Of a DNA stretch of 64,000 nt, positions 49,328 through 57,994 are shown piece after piece. Under the pieces are notes generated by a model. That model saw only the letters and a list, made by a program, of their open reading frames with translations. It searched no databases and was not told where the DNA came from. Position 1 is the stretch's first letter; every line of letters starts with the position of its first letter. Origin of the DNA: Acidovorax temperans (lineage in GTDB: Bacteria; Pseudomonadota; Gammaproteobacteria; Burkholderiales; Burkholderiaceae_C); contig NZ_VFPV01000003.1 in NCBI RefSeq assembly GCF_006716905.1, positions 186,001 to 250,000 on the forward strand. Direction: 5' to 3'. The position numbers and the translations under genes are program-made.

Positions 49328-52204
49328 TTACTTGGTCAGGACAAAACCCTTGAGCTTGGCGAAGGCGGCATCCACCAGAGCCTTTTGCTGTTCCTGGTGC
49401 AGGTGCGAGTAACCCACCGCAGGCGATGCGGAGGCTGCGCGGCCGGCATAACCCAGCTTCTGGCCATCGAGCATGTTCTCGTGGATGTTGTGCTGGATGA
49501 AGAACCAGGCACCCTGGTTTTGGGGCTCGTCCTGGCACCAAACGATCTCGGTCGCATTGGGGTACTTCTTCAGCTCAGCGGCAAACGCCTTGTGCGGGAA
49601 GGGGTACAGCTGTTCCACGCGAATGATGGCGACGTCGTCGGCTTCCTTTTCGGTGCGCTTCTTCACCAGGTCGTAATACACCTTGCCCGAGCAAGCGATC
49701 ACACGCTTGACCTTGGCTGCCTTCTTCTCGATGGCGTCATCCTGCTCAGGAATCACCGTCTGGAAGCTGCCCTTCGTGAACTCGGTCAGCGGCGAAGTGG
49801 CGTCCTTGTTGCGCAGCAGCGACTTGGGCGTGAAGATGACCAGCGGCTTGCGCAGGTCACGCACCATCTGGCGACGCAGCACGTGGAAGATCTGGCTGGC
49901 CGTGGTGGGCTGCACGAGCTGCATGTTGGCGTCAGCGGCCAGCTGCATGAAGCGCTCCACGCGGGCCGAGCTATGCTCCGGGCCCTGGCCTTCGTAGCCG
50001 TGCGGCAGCATCAGCGTGATGCCGTTCAAGCGGCCCCACTTCACCTCACCCGAGGCGATGAACTGGTCGATCACCACCTGCGCGCCGTTGGCGAAGTCAC
50101 CGAACTGCGCTTCCCAGATCACCAGGGTGTTGGGGTCGTTAGAGGCGTAGCCGTATTCGAAGGCCAGCACGGCCTCCTCGGACAGGATGGAGTCGATGAC
50201 AGTGAACGGAGCCTGGTTCTCGGCGACGTTCTGCAGCGGCACGTAGGTGCCTTCGTCCCACTTCTCGCGCTTTTGGTCGTGGATGACGGCGTGGCGGTGC
50301 GTGAACGTGCCGCGGCCGCTGTCCTCGCCCGACAGGCGCACCGGGTAGCCCGAGGCCACCAGCGATGCGAAGGCCATGTGCTCGCCCATGCCCCAGTCCA
50401 CGTTGATCTCGCCACGGCCCATGGCGGCGCGGTCGTCGTATACCTTCTTCACCAGCTGGTGTGGGGTAACGGTCTCGGGGATCGTGGTGATCTTCTCGGC
50501 CAGGCGCTTCCACTCGGTCAGAGGAATGGCGGTGTCACCAGCGTCCGTCCACTTCTTGCCCAGGAAGGGCGACCAGTCCACTGCGTACTTGCTCTTGAAG
50601 TTGGTCAGCACAGGATCCACGGTGTGCTTGCCAGCGTCCAAGGCGGCCCGGTAGGCCTTGGCCATCTCATCGCCCAGAGTCTCACCCAGGCCTTGAGCAG
50701 CCAGCTTGTCGGCGTACAGCTTGCGCGTGCCGGGATGCTGGGCAATCTTCTTGTACATCAGCGGCTGGGTCAAAGCAGGAGTGTCCTGCTCGTTGTGGCC
50801 CAGCTTGCGGAAGCAGGTGATGTCCACCACCACGTCCTGGCGGAATTCCATGCGGAACTCCAGGGCCAGCTGGGTGGCCAGCACCACGGCTTCTGGATCA
50901 TCGCCATTGACGTGCAACACGGGCGACTCGACCATCTTCACGATGTCGGTACAGAACGTGCTGGAGCGCAGGTCGCGCGGGTCGGAGGTGGTGAAGCCGA
51001 TCTGGTTGTTGATGATCAGGTGCACCGTACCGCCCGTGGTGTAGCCACGGGTTTCGGACAGGGCCAGGGTTTCCTGGTTCACGCCCTGGCCGGCAAAGGC
51101 CGCGTCACCGTGCACCAGCACGGGCAGCACCTGTTTACCCTTGGGGTCGCCGCGGCGGTCCATGCGCGAGCGCACCGAGCCCTCGACCACGGGGTTCACG
51201 ATTTCCAGGTGCGAGGGGTTGAAGGCCAGCGACAGATGCACCGGGCCGCCGGTCGTGGAGACGTCGGAGGAAAAGCCCTGGTGGTACTTCACGTCACCGG
51301 CGGGCAGGTCCTCGGGGGCGGTGTGCTCGAACTCGGCGAACAGGTCCTTGGGCATCTTGCCCAGGGTGTTGACCAGCACGTTCAGGCGGCCGCGGTGGGC
51401 CATGCCGATCACCACTTCCTGCACGCCCTTTGCGCCTGCGGAGTTGATCAACTCGTCCATGGCGGCAATGAAGGACTCGCCCCCCTCGAGCGAGAAGCGC
51501 TTCTGGCCCACGTACTTGGTGTGCAGGTAGCGTTCCAGGCCTTCGGCGGCCGTCAGGCGCTCCAGGATGCGCTTTTTCTTGTCGGCAGAGAAGTTGGGCT
51601 TGCTGCGGATGCTTTCCAGCTTTTGCTGCCACCAGCGCTTTTGCACCTGGTCGGTGGCGTACATGTACTCCACGCCGATGGTGCCGCAGTAGGTCTCGCG
51701 CAGCGCGTTCAGCAGCTCGCGCAGGGGCATCTTGTCCTTGCCGAAGAACGTGTTGCTGGTGTCGAACACGGTTTCCTGGTCGGCGTCGCTGAAGCCGTAG
51801 AACGAAGGCTCCAGTTCTGGAATGTTGGGGCGCTCAGTGCGCTTGAGGGGGTCCAGATCAGCCCAGCGCTGACCCACGTTGCGGTAGGCGGCAATCAGCT
51901 GCTGAACGGCGGTGCGCTTGCGGCCCATTTCGGCGTCAGCGCTTGCAACCACCACTTTGGTGCCGCCAGCCTTTGCGCGCTCAGCGAACGCGTTGACCAC
52001 GGGAAGGTGCGGAACGTCCTTGGCATTGGAGCCATCCACAGCGGGTACGTGCTGCAGTGCATCAAAGTATTCGCGCCATGTGTCTGGAACGCTGCCAGGA
52101 TTGGCAAGGTAGTTTTCATACATCTCTTCGACATACGGCGCATTGCCGCCGAAGAGGTAGGTGTTGCCTTGGTAGGCTTGATAGACGGATGTCGTATCGC
52201 TCAT
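49328..52204 (-). CDS. sucA: 2-oxoglutarate dehydrogenase E1 component
   Basis: E1 decarboxylates 2-oxoglutarate using thiamine diphosphate. The 958-residue protein has the N-terminal E2-binding segment (YLFGGNAPYVEEMYENYL), GMAHRGRLNVLVN, the ThDP motif HGDAAFAGQG to NNQIGFTTS, and C-terminal QPTTASQIFHVLRRQM and CQDEPQNQGAW. It is the first gene of sucA-sucB-lpdA. The 243-bp spacer at 52205-52447 separates it from the divergent perM-like gene and must hold its promoter; no operator stood out to me. Confidence 0.97.
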   Translation of the reverse strand: MSDTTSVYQAYQGNTYLFGGNAPYVEEMYENYLANPGSVPDTWREYFDALQHVPAVDGSNAKDVPHLPVVNAFAERAKAGGTKVVVASADAEMGRKRTAVQQLIAAYRNVGQRWADLDPLKRTERPNIPELEPSFYGFSDADQETVFDTSNTFFGKDKMPLRELLNALRETYCGTIGVEYMYATDQVQKRWWQQKLESIRSKPNFSADKKKRILERLTAAEGLERYLHTKYVGQKRFSLEGGESFIAAMDELINSAGAKGVQEVVIGMAHRGRLNVLVNTLGKMPKDLFAEFEHTAPEDLPAGDVKYHQGFSSDVSTTGGPVHLSLAFNPSHLEIVNPVVEGSVRSRMDRRGDPKGKQVLPVLVHGDAAFAGQGVNQETLALSETRGYTTGGTVHLIINNQIGFTTSDPRDLRSSTFCTDIVKMVESPVLHVNGDDPEAVVLATQLALEFRMEFRQDVVVDITCFRKLGHNEQDTPALTQPLMYKKIAQHPGTRKLYADKLAAQGLGETLGDEMAKAYRAALDAGKHTVDPVLTNFKSKYAVDWSPFLGKKWTDAGDTAIPLTEWKRLAEKITTIPETVTPHQLVKKVYDDRAAMGRGEINVDWGMGEHMAFASLVASGYPVRLSGEDSGRGTFTHRHAVIHDQKREKWDEGTYVPLQNVAENQAPFTVIDSILSEEAVLAFEYGYASNDPNTLVIWEAQFGDFANGAQVVIDQFIASGEVKWGRLNGITLMLPHGYEGQGPEHSSARVERFMQLAADANMQLVQPTTASQIFHVLRRQMVRDLRKPLVIFTPKSLLRNKDATSPLTEFTKGSFQTVIPEQDDAIEKKAAKVKRVIACSGKVYYDLVKKRTEKEADDVAIIRVEQLYPFPHKAFAAELKKYPNATEIVWCQDEPQNQGAWFFIQHNIHENMLDGQKLGYAGRAASASPAVGYSHLHQEQQKALVDAAFAKLKGFVLTK

Positions 52205-52447
52205 ATTCCGCTGACCTCCGCTCCCCTGCAGGGAGCATTAGCTGGTTGGTAAACCTTCCGCGACACGGCTGAACCGGTTGGCGGATGCGACTGTGGCTGG
52301 GGAAGGGCCTAGGGTTGCGGTGGCGATTGTGCCACTGAACCGGGCATTGACCAAGGTCGAGCTGGAAAGTGCCTTTGCTCTGCCGCGAAATAATCAGGTG
52401 GCGTGTCGTACATTGCGGGGCTGTATTGCCCGAATGCAACCTGGTAA

Positions 52448-53518
52448 ATGACTCAACACCCACTTCAAAACAAGGCATTTCTGCTGCTGCTGGCCATCGT
52501 GAGCGTCGCATTTGGCGCCATCCTCTGGCAGTTCCATGGCGCAATTTTCTGGGGAATCGTGCTGGCTATCCTCTTCACCCCCCTGCACCGCATAATGCTG
52601 CAGCGCATGCCCCGGCGCGAAAATTTGGCCGCCCTTTGCACGCTGGGGCTGTGCATGGTCATGGTGATTTTGCCCATGACGCTCATCGGCGTCTCATTAA
52701 TACAGGAGGCCACGGCCATTTATGAACGGCTCAAAAGCGGGCAACTCAACTTTGGGGCCTACGTTCAGCAGGTGGTAGCGGCGCTCCCCGCCTGGGTCAC
52801 CCAGCTGCTGGAACGCCTGAACCTCACCACTTTGGAAGAGCTTCAGCAAAAGCTCTCGTCCGTGGCTGTTCAAGCCAGCCAATTCCTGGCCTCCCAGGCG
52901 GTGAATATTGGCCAAAACACGCTTGAATTTCTCGTCGGCTTCGGGATCATGCTGTACCTGCTGTTTTTCCTGCTGCGCGATGGGCGCGCTCTGGCGCTTC
53001 GCATCAACCATGCCACGCCGCTCGACAACGACCACAAGAGAAAGCTGGTGAGCAAATTCACCACTGTGATCCGGGCCACCGTGAAGGGCAACATCGTTGT
53101 GGCAGCATCTCAAGGGGCTCTGGGCGGGCTGATTTTCTGGATTCTGGGCATCCAGGGGCCGGTGCTGTGGGGCGTGCTCATGGCGTTTCTGTCGTTGCTG
53201 CCCGCTGTCGGGGCTGGCTTGATCTGGGTGCCGGTGGCCATCTACTTTTTGGCTACGGGGGCCATTTGGCAAAGCGCAGTGCTCACTCTTTTCGGCGTTT
53301 TCGTCATCGGCTTGGTGGACAACGTGCTGCGCCCGATTTTGGTCGGCAAGGACACCAAAATGCCCGACTATGTCGTGCTGATCTCCACCTTGGGAGGTAT
53401 GGCCTTGTTCGGATTGACCGGCTTTGTGATCGGCCCGGTCATTGCCGCCCTCTTCATGGCCTGCTGGGATCTGTTTGCTCCTGCGGAAGGTTCTGGAGCG
53501 CCGCCGCCCAACCCGTGA
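52448..53518 (+). CDS. AI-2E/PerM family transporter
   Basis: The 356-residue inner-membrane protein has about seven or eight hydrophobic segments and the AI-2E family features: an amphipathic central region (about 90-150), VGFGIMLYLLFFLLRDG, a GNIVVAASQGALGGLIFWILG-type segment, FLSLLPAVGAGLIW and GLVDNVLRPILVGK. Family members export small molecules such as autoinducer-2 or ions; the substrate here is unknown. Its natural 3' terminator has been split by the IS4-type element just downstream. Confidence 0.9.
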   Translation: MTQHPLQNKAFLLLLAIVSVAFGAILWQFHGAIFWGIVLAILFTPLHRIMLQRMPRRENLAALCTLGLCMVMVILPMTLIGVSLIQEATAIYERLKSGQLNFGAYVQQVVAALPAWVTQLLERLNLTTLEELQQKLSSVAVQASQFLASQAVNIGQNTLEFLVGFGIMLYLLFFLLRDGRALALRINHATPLDNDHKRKLVSKFTTVIRATVKGNIVVAASQGALGGLIFWILGIQGPVLWGVLMAFLSLLPAVGAGLIWVPVAIYFLATGAIWQSAVLTLFGVFVIGLVDNVLRPILVGKDTKMPDYVVLISTLGGMALFGLTGFVIGPVIAALFMACWDLFAPAEGSGAPPPNP

Positions 53519-53552
53519 TCTGCTGAAATAAAAAAGGGAGCCCTTCCGAGCA

Positions 53553-53586
53553 ATGCCGCTCAGTTAAGTCTGAGCGGCATTTTTTT
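53553..53586 (+). terminator. Terminator carried by the left end of the IS4 element
   Basis: ATGCCGCTCAG and CTGAGCGGCAT form a perfect 11-bp stem with a 6-base loop and a run of seven T on the plus strand. The stem overlaps the inverted repeat and the transposase stop codon. It would stop transcription entering from the PerM-like gene. Confidence 0.8.
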
Positions 53587-54891
53587 GACGGGATACTGGG
53601 TCTTGGTCATACGAACCTCACGCGGATACCGCCTGTGGGATCTGCGAGGCGGCAGCACGAAGCGGCGGATGTTCTTTCTCATGGCCGCAAGCTTGGCCGG
53701 GATGGCCCCAGGGGTGTGTGATCCTGAACTCCACAGCCACTCATCCACGATGTAGCGCAGCGCCGTGATGAAGCTGATGCGACAGGGCTGCACTTTGGCC
53801 TCGTCTGCGATGCGCGTGATCTCCAAGCGGATCAGGTTGTACATCAACAAGGTTGCCCACAGCTCTTGCTTGACCCCATCGGGTTGCTGGCTGCGCAACG
53901 TCATCGCCTGGCCCAGCATGTCCGTCTTCATCTCTCCATAGGCCAGCTCAATCTCCCAGCGTTCGTGGTACAGCGCGAACACCTCCTCGGCCTTGTAGCG
54001 TGCCGGATCCATCAGGGACGTGAACAAGGTTCTGGGTTTGCCATCGAGTTCACGGGTGATGGCGCGCACCTCCCACGTGAGCGGCAAGCCGGGGTCTTTC
54101 TTGCGAGCTTGGGGCGAGACCTTCATGCGCAAGCTCACATCGCCAGGGCCATGCGTTTGCACCACCTCGCCCCTGAGTCCGGCACGCGCAGGGATCAGCC
54201 AGTGACGTCCCTGGCGGTGTTGCAGCGGCCACAGCAGACTTGCCGAGTAAAACCCTTTGTCCACAATCACCAGCGAGTCAGGCGGCAACTTCGGCCACAA
54301 GCGTTCAGCCAATGCGTACTCACTGGTGTCGTAGGCATCCAGGCTGGCATCTACCAATAAACGAGCTCTGGCATCGAGCAAGCAGGCCATGCGCACCAGG
54401 GGGAAGGGACTTTGGTGGTCTGCGTGGTTGCGCTGGCAACCAAAGTGCTGGCGGTTGTCTTGTGTGTCGGGGGTACGCCAGACCACGCCATCCAATGCGT
54501 ACAGCGCCAAGCCTTGCCAGCGGTGGCGAGCGGCCTGCTGGTGCGCCCAATGGGCAGCAGTGTGGCGAAACAGCCATTGCAGGGGCTCACTGCCCAGCCG
54601 TTGGCGCGCCTGGCTCAGCGCGCTGGAGCTGATGGGTTCATTGTGCTGCCCAGGCAGTGCCAGCTCCAGTACCTCGGCCACGTTCACGATGGAGCGGTCT
54701 CTAAGCAAGGCCACACCCAATACCAGCCAAAGTGCCTGCTCCATGGGCAGTCGCCGCTTGCGCAGCGTGGCTACACCCGTCATCTGCAAGGCCTGTTCAA
54801 TCCACTGCTGGGGTATGTTGCTTTGAACGACACCCCATTGTTCGGGGCTCGCAAACTCATGGGTATCGTTCAGGTACTCTTGCAGCAGCAT
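53560..54891 (-). CDS. IS4-type transposase
   Basis: The 443-residue DDE transposase has an N-terminal IS4 domain (QWIEQALQMTGVATLRKRRLPMEQALW), first Asp in YALDGVVWRTPD, second Asp in VIVDKGFYSASLLW, and the exact IS4 signature YHERWEIELAYGEMK (Y-x2-R-x3-E-x6-K). The frame is uninterrupted and the stop codon falls inside the left inverted repeat. It is probably functional. Confidence 0.93.
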   Translation of the reverse strand: MLLQEYLNDTHEFASPEQWGVVQSNIPQQWIEQALQMTGVATLRKRRLPMEQALWLVLGVALLRDRSIVNVAEVLELALPGQHNEPISSSALSQARQRLGSEPLQWLFRHTAAHWAHQQAARHRWQGLALYALDGVVWRTPDTQDNRQHFGCQRNHADHQSPFPLVRMACLLDARARLLVDASLDAYDTSEYALAERLWPKLPPDSLVIVDKGFYSASLLWPLQHRQGRHWLIPARAGLRGEVVQTHGPGDVSLRMKVSPQARKKDPGLPLTWEVRAITRELDGKPRTLFTSLMDPARYKAEEVFALYHERWEIELAYGEMKTDMLGQAMTLRSQQPDGVKQELWATLLMYNLIRLEITRIADEAKVQPCRISFITALRYIVDEWLWSSGSHTPGAIPAKLAAMRKNIRRFVLPPRRSHRRYPREVRMTKTQYPVKKMPLRLN

Positions 54892-55017
54892 TGGCTATCG
54901 CTTGACCTCTATGGCCAAAGCTCAATTGATCAAGCCTGCACTGTACAAACAACAAAGACCCCGAAGGGCCTTTGCTTAACTTACTGGCATTGGCCCTTCC
55001 GAGCCCCCTTCCATCCG

Positions 55018-55473
55018 TCAGTCCTTGTGGCCGCCATGCCCGCGGCCATTGCCACGAGGGTGCCGATCATCACGGTGCCCATGACGGTGGTCATCGCCAT
55101 GCGGCCCCGCATGGTGACCGCCCCGCTTCGGCGGACGGCTTCCAGGCTCTTTCACGAAGTACACCGGCTGACCACAGGCGTTGTAGCGCCCACAGTGTTT
55201 GGCCCAGTTCTTCGCATGCCCTGGCGGCACATACATGTAAATAGGAGAGCGGTGAACCGCTACCGGGGGCCGTTGAATGATGACGGGCTCTGCATAGATC
55301 AACGGAGGTGGACCACCGCTTCCGATCTGAATCCGACCGTACACACCCGGCGCCAATTGCCCATCCACGGTAGCGTTTACGTAGCTCTGCGCCCAAGCCA
55401 CGTTGCCCGCCAACCCCAGCAAAAGCCCTGCGCCAGCAGCCAAGAGCTTGTGCGGCAACAAATTCACGATCAT
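55018..55473 (-). CDS. Exported protein with His-rich tail, function unknown
   Basis: I start it at the ATG at 55473, which follows TTTGGAG with an 8-base spacer and gives the signal peptide MIVNLLPHKLLAAGAGLLLG (cleavage near AWAQS). Upstream ATGs at about 55503 and 55539 are possible. The 151-residue protein has a small folded region (YVNATVDGQLAPGVYGRIQI, then PIYMYVPPGHAKNWAKHCGRYNACGQPVYFV, with two Cys) and a tail of about 30 residues rich in His, Arg, Gly and Asp that could bind metal. I recognise no named family, though similar proteins exist in Comamonadaceae. Its terminator has been split by the IS4 element. Confidence 0.75.
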   Translation of the reverse strand: MIVNLLPHKLLAAGAGLLLGLAGNVAWAQSYVNATVDGQLAPGVYGRIQIGSGGPPPLIYAEPVIIQRPPVAVHRSPIYMYVPPGHAKNWAKHCGRYNACGQPVYFVKEPGSRPPKRGGHHAGPHGDDHRHGHRDDRHPRGNGRGHGGHKD

Positions 55474-55700
55474 CTGTTCACTCCAAAGTACTTTCATCAT
55501 CATTTGTAACCGCCTCCGCTGGGCTGAACATTGCTCCACGATGTTTTTTTGTAAGCGGCTGTTGGCAGCCGTCCAGAAAATGAAACGGCTATCGCGTCAC
55601 TTCACGCACCGATAGCAAGTACAGACGGTACTAAATATTTGGCAACAGGAGTGGCGCAGTGAATTAGCATGCGCAAAACCCACCCTCATGAAAGCCTGCC

Positions 55701-56078
55701 ATGCCCTATGAACGACGCCACTACGTGCGCGTGCAGTTTGATGCACCCGCTGTGTTGACCCTGGCCACTGCAGCCTTCAACGTGCAGGTGCTGGACTTGT
55801 CTCTCAAGGGTGCGTTGATCACCCTGCCTGAAAACGCGCAGGTACCTGCCGATATGCCCTGCAAGCTCGACGTGCCGTTGGCCGAGACGGAGGACTGCAT
55901 TTCGATGACCGCAGGCATTGCCCACGTGGACGAGAATCGCGCAGGGCTGCTGTGCAGGAGCATTGACCTGGACAGCGTCACCCACCTGCGGCGCTTGATT
56001 GAACTGCAACTGGGCGACCCCGCATTGCTGGAGCGCGATCTGGCAGAACTCATCCAGTCATCGAGTTCTGCCGAGTAA
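55701..56078 (+). CDS. PilZ domain protein (cyclic di-GMP receptor)
   Basis: The 125-residue protein has the PilZ signatures: RxxxR as RRHYVR at residues 5-10, then DLSLKGALI (DxSxxG) at about 32-40. It is essentially one domain plus a C-terminal helix. PilZ proteins bind cyclic di-GMP and modulate motility or polysaccharide machinery. The target is not apparent. It is a stand-alone gene, convergent with the acyl-CoA ligase gene. Confidence 0.88.
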   Translation: MPYERRHYVRVQFDAPAVLTLATAAFNVQVLDLSLKGALITLPENAQVPADMPCKLDVPLAETEDCISMTAGIAHVDENRAGLLCRSIDLDSVTHLRRLIELQLGDPALLERDLAELIQSSSSAE

Positions 56079-56079
56079 T

Positions 56080-56099
56080 CCCCCGCGCGTTGACGGGGG
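56080..56099. terminator. GC-rich hairpin between convergent genes
   Basis: CCCCCG and CGGGGG form a 6-bp stem with an 8-base loop between the PilZ and acyl-CoA ligase stop codons. There is no T-run, so termination is uncertain. Confidence 0.35.
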
Positions 56100-56105
56100 C
56101 GACCG

Positions 56106-57806
56106 TCAGGCCTTTGCCTCAGCGGCCAGCTCGCTTTCCTGCAACGCGCGCCACATCACCTTGCCACTGCCGCTCTTGGGCAAGGCGGACACAAACTGCA
56201 CGATGCGCGGCACCTTGTACACCGCCATGTTCTCGCGGCACCAGTCAATGATCTGCTGCTCGGTGGTGTCCTTGTGCGATGCACGCAGCACCACCACCGC
56301 CTTCACTGTCTCGCCACGGTAGCTGTCCTTGGCGGCGATGATGCAGGCCTCTTGAATCGCTGGGTGGCGGAACATCAACGCCTCTACCTCGGCAGGCCAG
56401 ACCTTGAAGCCGCTGGCGTTGATCATGCGCTTGAGCCGGTCGGTCAAAAAGAAATAACCGTCTTCATCCATGCACCCCAAGTCGCCCGAGCGGAAAAACC
56501 GCTTGCCCTCGAACTCGATGAACGCCGAAGCCGTTGCGTCGGGCCGCTTCCAGTAGCCCTCAAACACCTCGGGGCCGTGGATGATGATCTCACCCTGCTC
56601 ACCCACAGGCACCTCCTGCAGCGTGTCAGGGTCCATCACACGGGCATCCGTGCTCAAGAAGGGGATTCCCAGGCACTGCTGCTTGGGATTGTCGGGCGGG
56701 TTGGAGTGTGACGGCGCAGCGGTTTCGGTCAGTCCATACCCCTCGGCATAACGCAGCCCATATTGCTCCAGCAACCGCTGTGCTACCGCCTGCGGCATGG
56801 CAGCACCGCCACCGCCGATGTAGACCAGGCTCGACAGGTCATAGCTTGCAAAATGCGGGCTGGCCAGCAGGTCAATCACCATGGTGGGGATGTTCGTCCA
56901 GTTCGTCACCTGCCAGCGTGAAATCAGGCGGCCCGCCAAATCGCGGTCCCATCGGGGCATGATCACAATGGTGGCGGCACTGTAGATAGAGGCATGCATC
57001 ACGCTGACCATGCCAGTGATGTGGAACATGGGCACCACCGCCAGAGTAACGTTGTCGGCCGACCCAGCCCCCCACAGCGCACTGGCCACCGCGTTGTGCA
57101 TGATGCTTTTGTGAGGATGCATACACCCCTTGGGCAGCCCGGTGGTGCCGCTGGTGTAGGGCAACAAAGCCAAGTCCTGCGGCCCCACCACCAGGGCGGG
57201 CGGTTCGCTGGTGCAGGCGATGGCATCGCTCCAGGCATGGGCCTGCCCTTGCTGCAGCGCAGGCAAAGGGTGGCGCGTGCCCAGCCAGTCTGCCCACGCA
57301 GGGGGCGGAGCATCATCACCGCTCACGCCGGCATCGAACGCATCGGTGAACTGGGTAACGACAAGGTGCGCCAGGCGCTCGGCTGGTGGCAATGCATCAC
57401 TGGCGTGAACCCATTCCGCTGCCAGGTCGCCCGTGGTGATGGCGACCTTGGTGTCGGGATCGGTGATGTAGTGCTTGAGCTCTTCGGCCCGGTTCATCGG
57501 GTTGACGGGCACCACCACCGCATTGGCCCGCAAAATGGCAAAGTGCGCCATCACGAGTTGAGGGCAGTTCTGCATGCACAGCGCCACGCGATCGCCCCGT
57601 TTCACGCCCAAAGTCGCCAAGTAGGCAGCCAGGCGTTCAGCGCCCTCTTTGAGCTGACGGTAAGTCAGCGTACGACCAAAGAAAACCAGCGCCACCTTGT
57701 CCGGATAACGCTGGGCGCTGATGGCCAGGTTGTCCCACAGCGAGGTGGATGGAACAGTGATGGAATGGGGCAGACGACGGGGCCAGAACTTGTGGTGCGA
57801 GCGCAT
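56106..57806 (-). CDS. Long-chain acyl-CoA synthetase (AMP-forming)
   Basis: The 566-residue ANL-family ligase activates a carboxylic acid to its CoA thioester through an acyl-adenylate. It has the P-loop LLPYTSGTTGLPKGCMH (about 180-196), the EGYGLTETAAPSHSNPP motif, the RSGDLGCMDEDGYFFLTDRLKRMI hinge and the C-terminal catalytic Lys in PKSGSGKVMWRAL. The ATG at 57806 is chosen over an upstream TTG. The substrate chain length is unclear, but the closest remembered relatives are medium/long-chain fatty acid ligases. No beta-oxidation genes are adjacent. Confidence 0.92.
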   Translation of the reverse strand: MRSHHKFWPRRLPHSITVPSTSLWDNLAISAQRYPDKVALVFFGRTLTYRQLKEGAERLAAYLATLGVKRGDRVALCMQNCPQLVMAHFAILRANAVVVPVNPMNRAEELKHYITDPDTKVAITTGDLAAEWVHASDALPPAERLAHLVVTQFTDAFDAGVSGDDAPPPAWADWLGTRHPLPALQQGQAHAWSDAIACTSEPPALVVGPQDLALLPYTSGTTGLPKGCMHPHKSIMHNAVASALWGAGSADNVTLAVVPMFHITGMVSVMHASIYSAATIVIMPRWDRDLAGRLISRWQVTNWTNIPTMVIDLLASPHFASYDLSSLVYIGGGGAAMPQAVAQRLLEQYGLRYAEGYGLTETAAPSHSNPPDNPKQQCLGIPFLSTDARVMDPDTLQEVPVGEQGEIIIHGPEVFEGYWKRPDATASAFIEFEGKRFFRSGDLGCMDEDGYFFLTDRLKRMINASGFKVWPAEVEALMFRHPAIQEACIIAAKDSYRGETVKAVVVLRASHKDTTEQQIIDWCRENMAVYKVPRIVQFVSALPKSGSGKVMWRALQESELAAEAKA

Positions 57807-57994
57807 AGGGCGAATAGTCTCCTTTGCCTGCAAGCCTAGATGCCTACACGCAAGCGGGCAATGGGGATCGCCCGCCAGGCCGTCGCCAAGGTGACCAAGA
57901 CACAGGCATCGCCGTCACCGCCGCCTGCGTGATCTGCTGAGCGCCTCGTGTGCCTTGATGGGCAAGGCACAGCGCATGCAGCAAAGCCCCACCG

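Larger units (their letters stand above)
53551..54992 (-). mobile_element. IS4-family insertion sequence, 1442 bp, 11-bp TSD
   Basis: Inverted repeats CAATGCCGCTCAGTTAAG (left, 53551-53568) and CAATGCCAGTAAGTTAAG (right, complement ending at 54992) agree at 15 of 18 positions. The 11-bp direct duplication GCCCTTCCGAG lies just outside both ends (53540-53550 and 54993-55003), a size typical of IS4 elements. One intact transposase gene is inside. Removing the element restores a rho-independent terminator between two convergent genes. Confidence 0.92.

Noticed and set aside
49385..52252. A 955-codon open frame on the strand opposite sucA
   Set aside because: It mirrors sucA codon periodicity in high-GC DNA. 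Its translation is Leu/Val/His/Gly-rich with no recognisable domain, and sucA is unmistakable.
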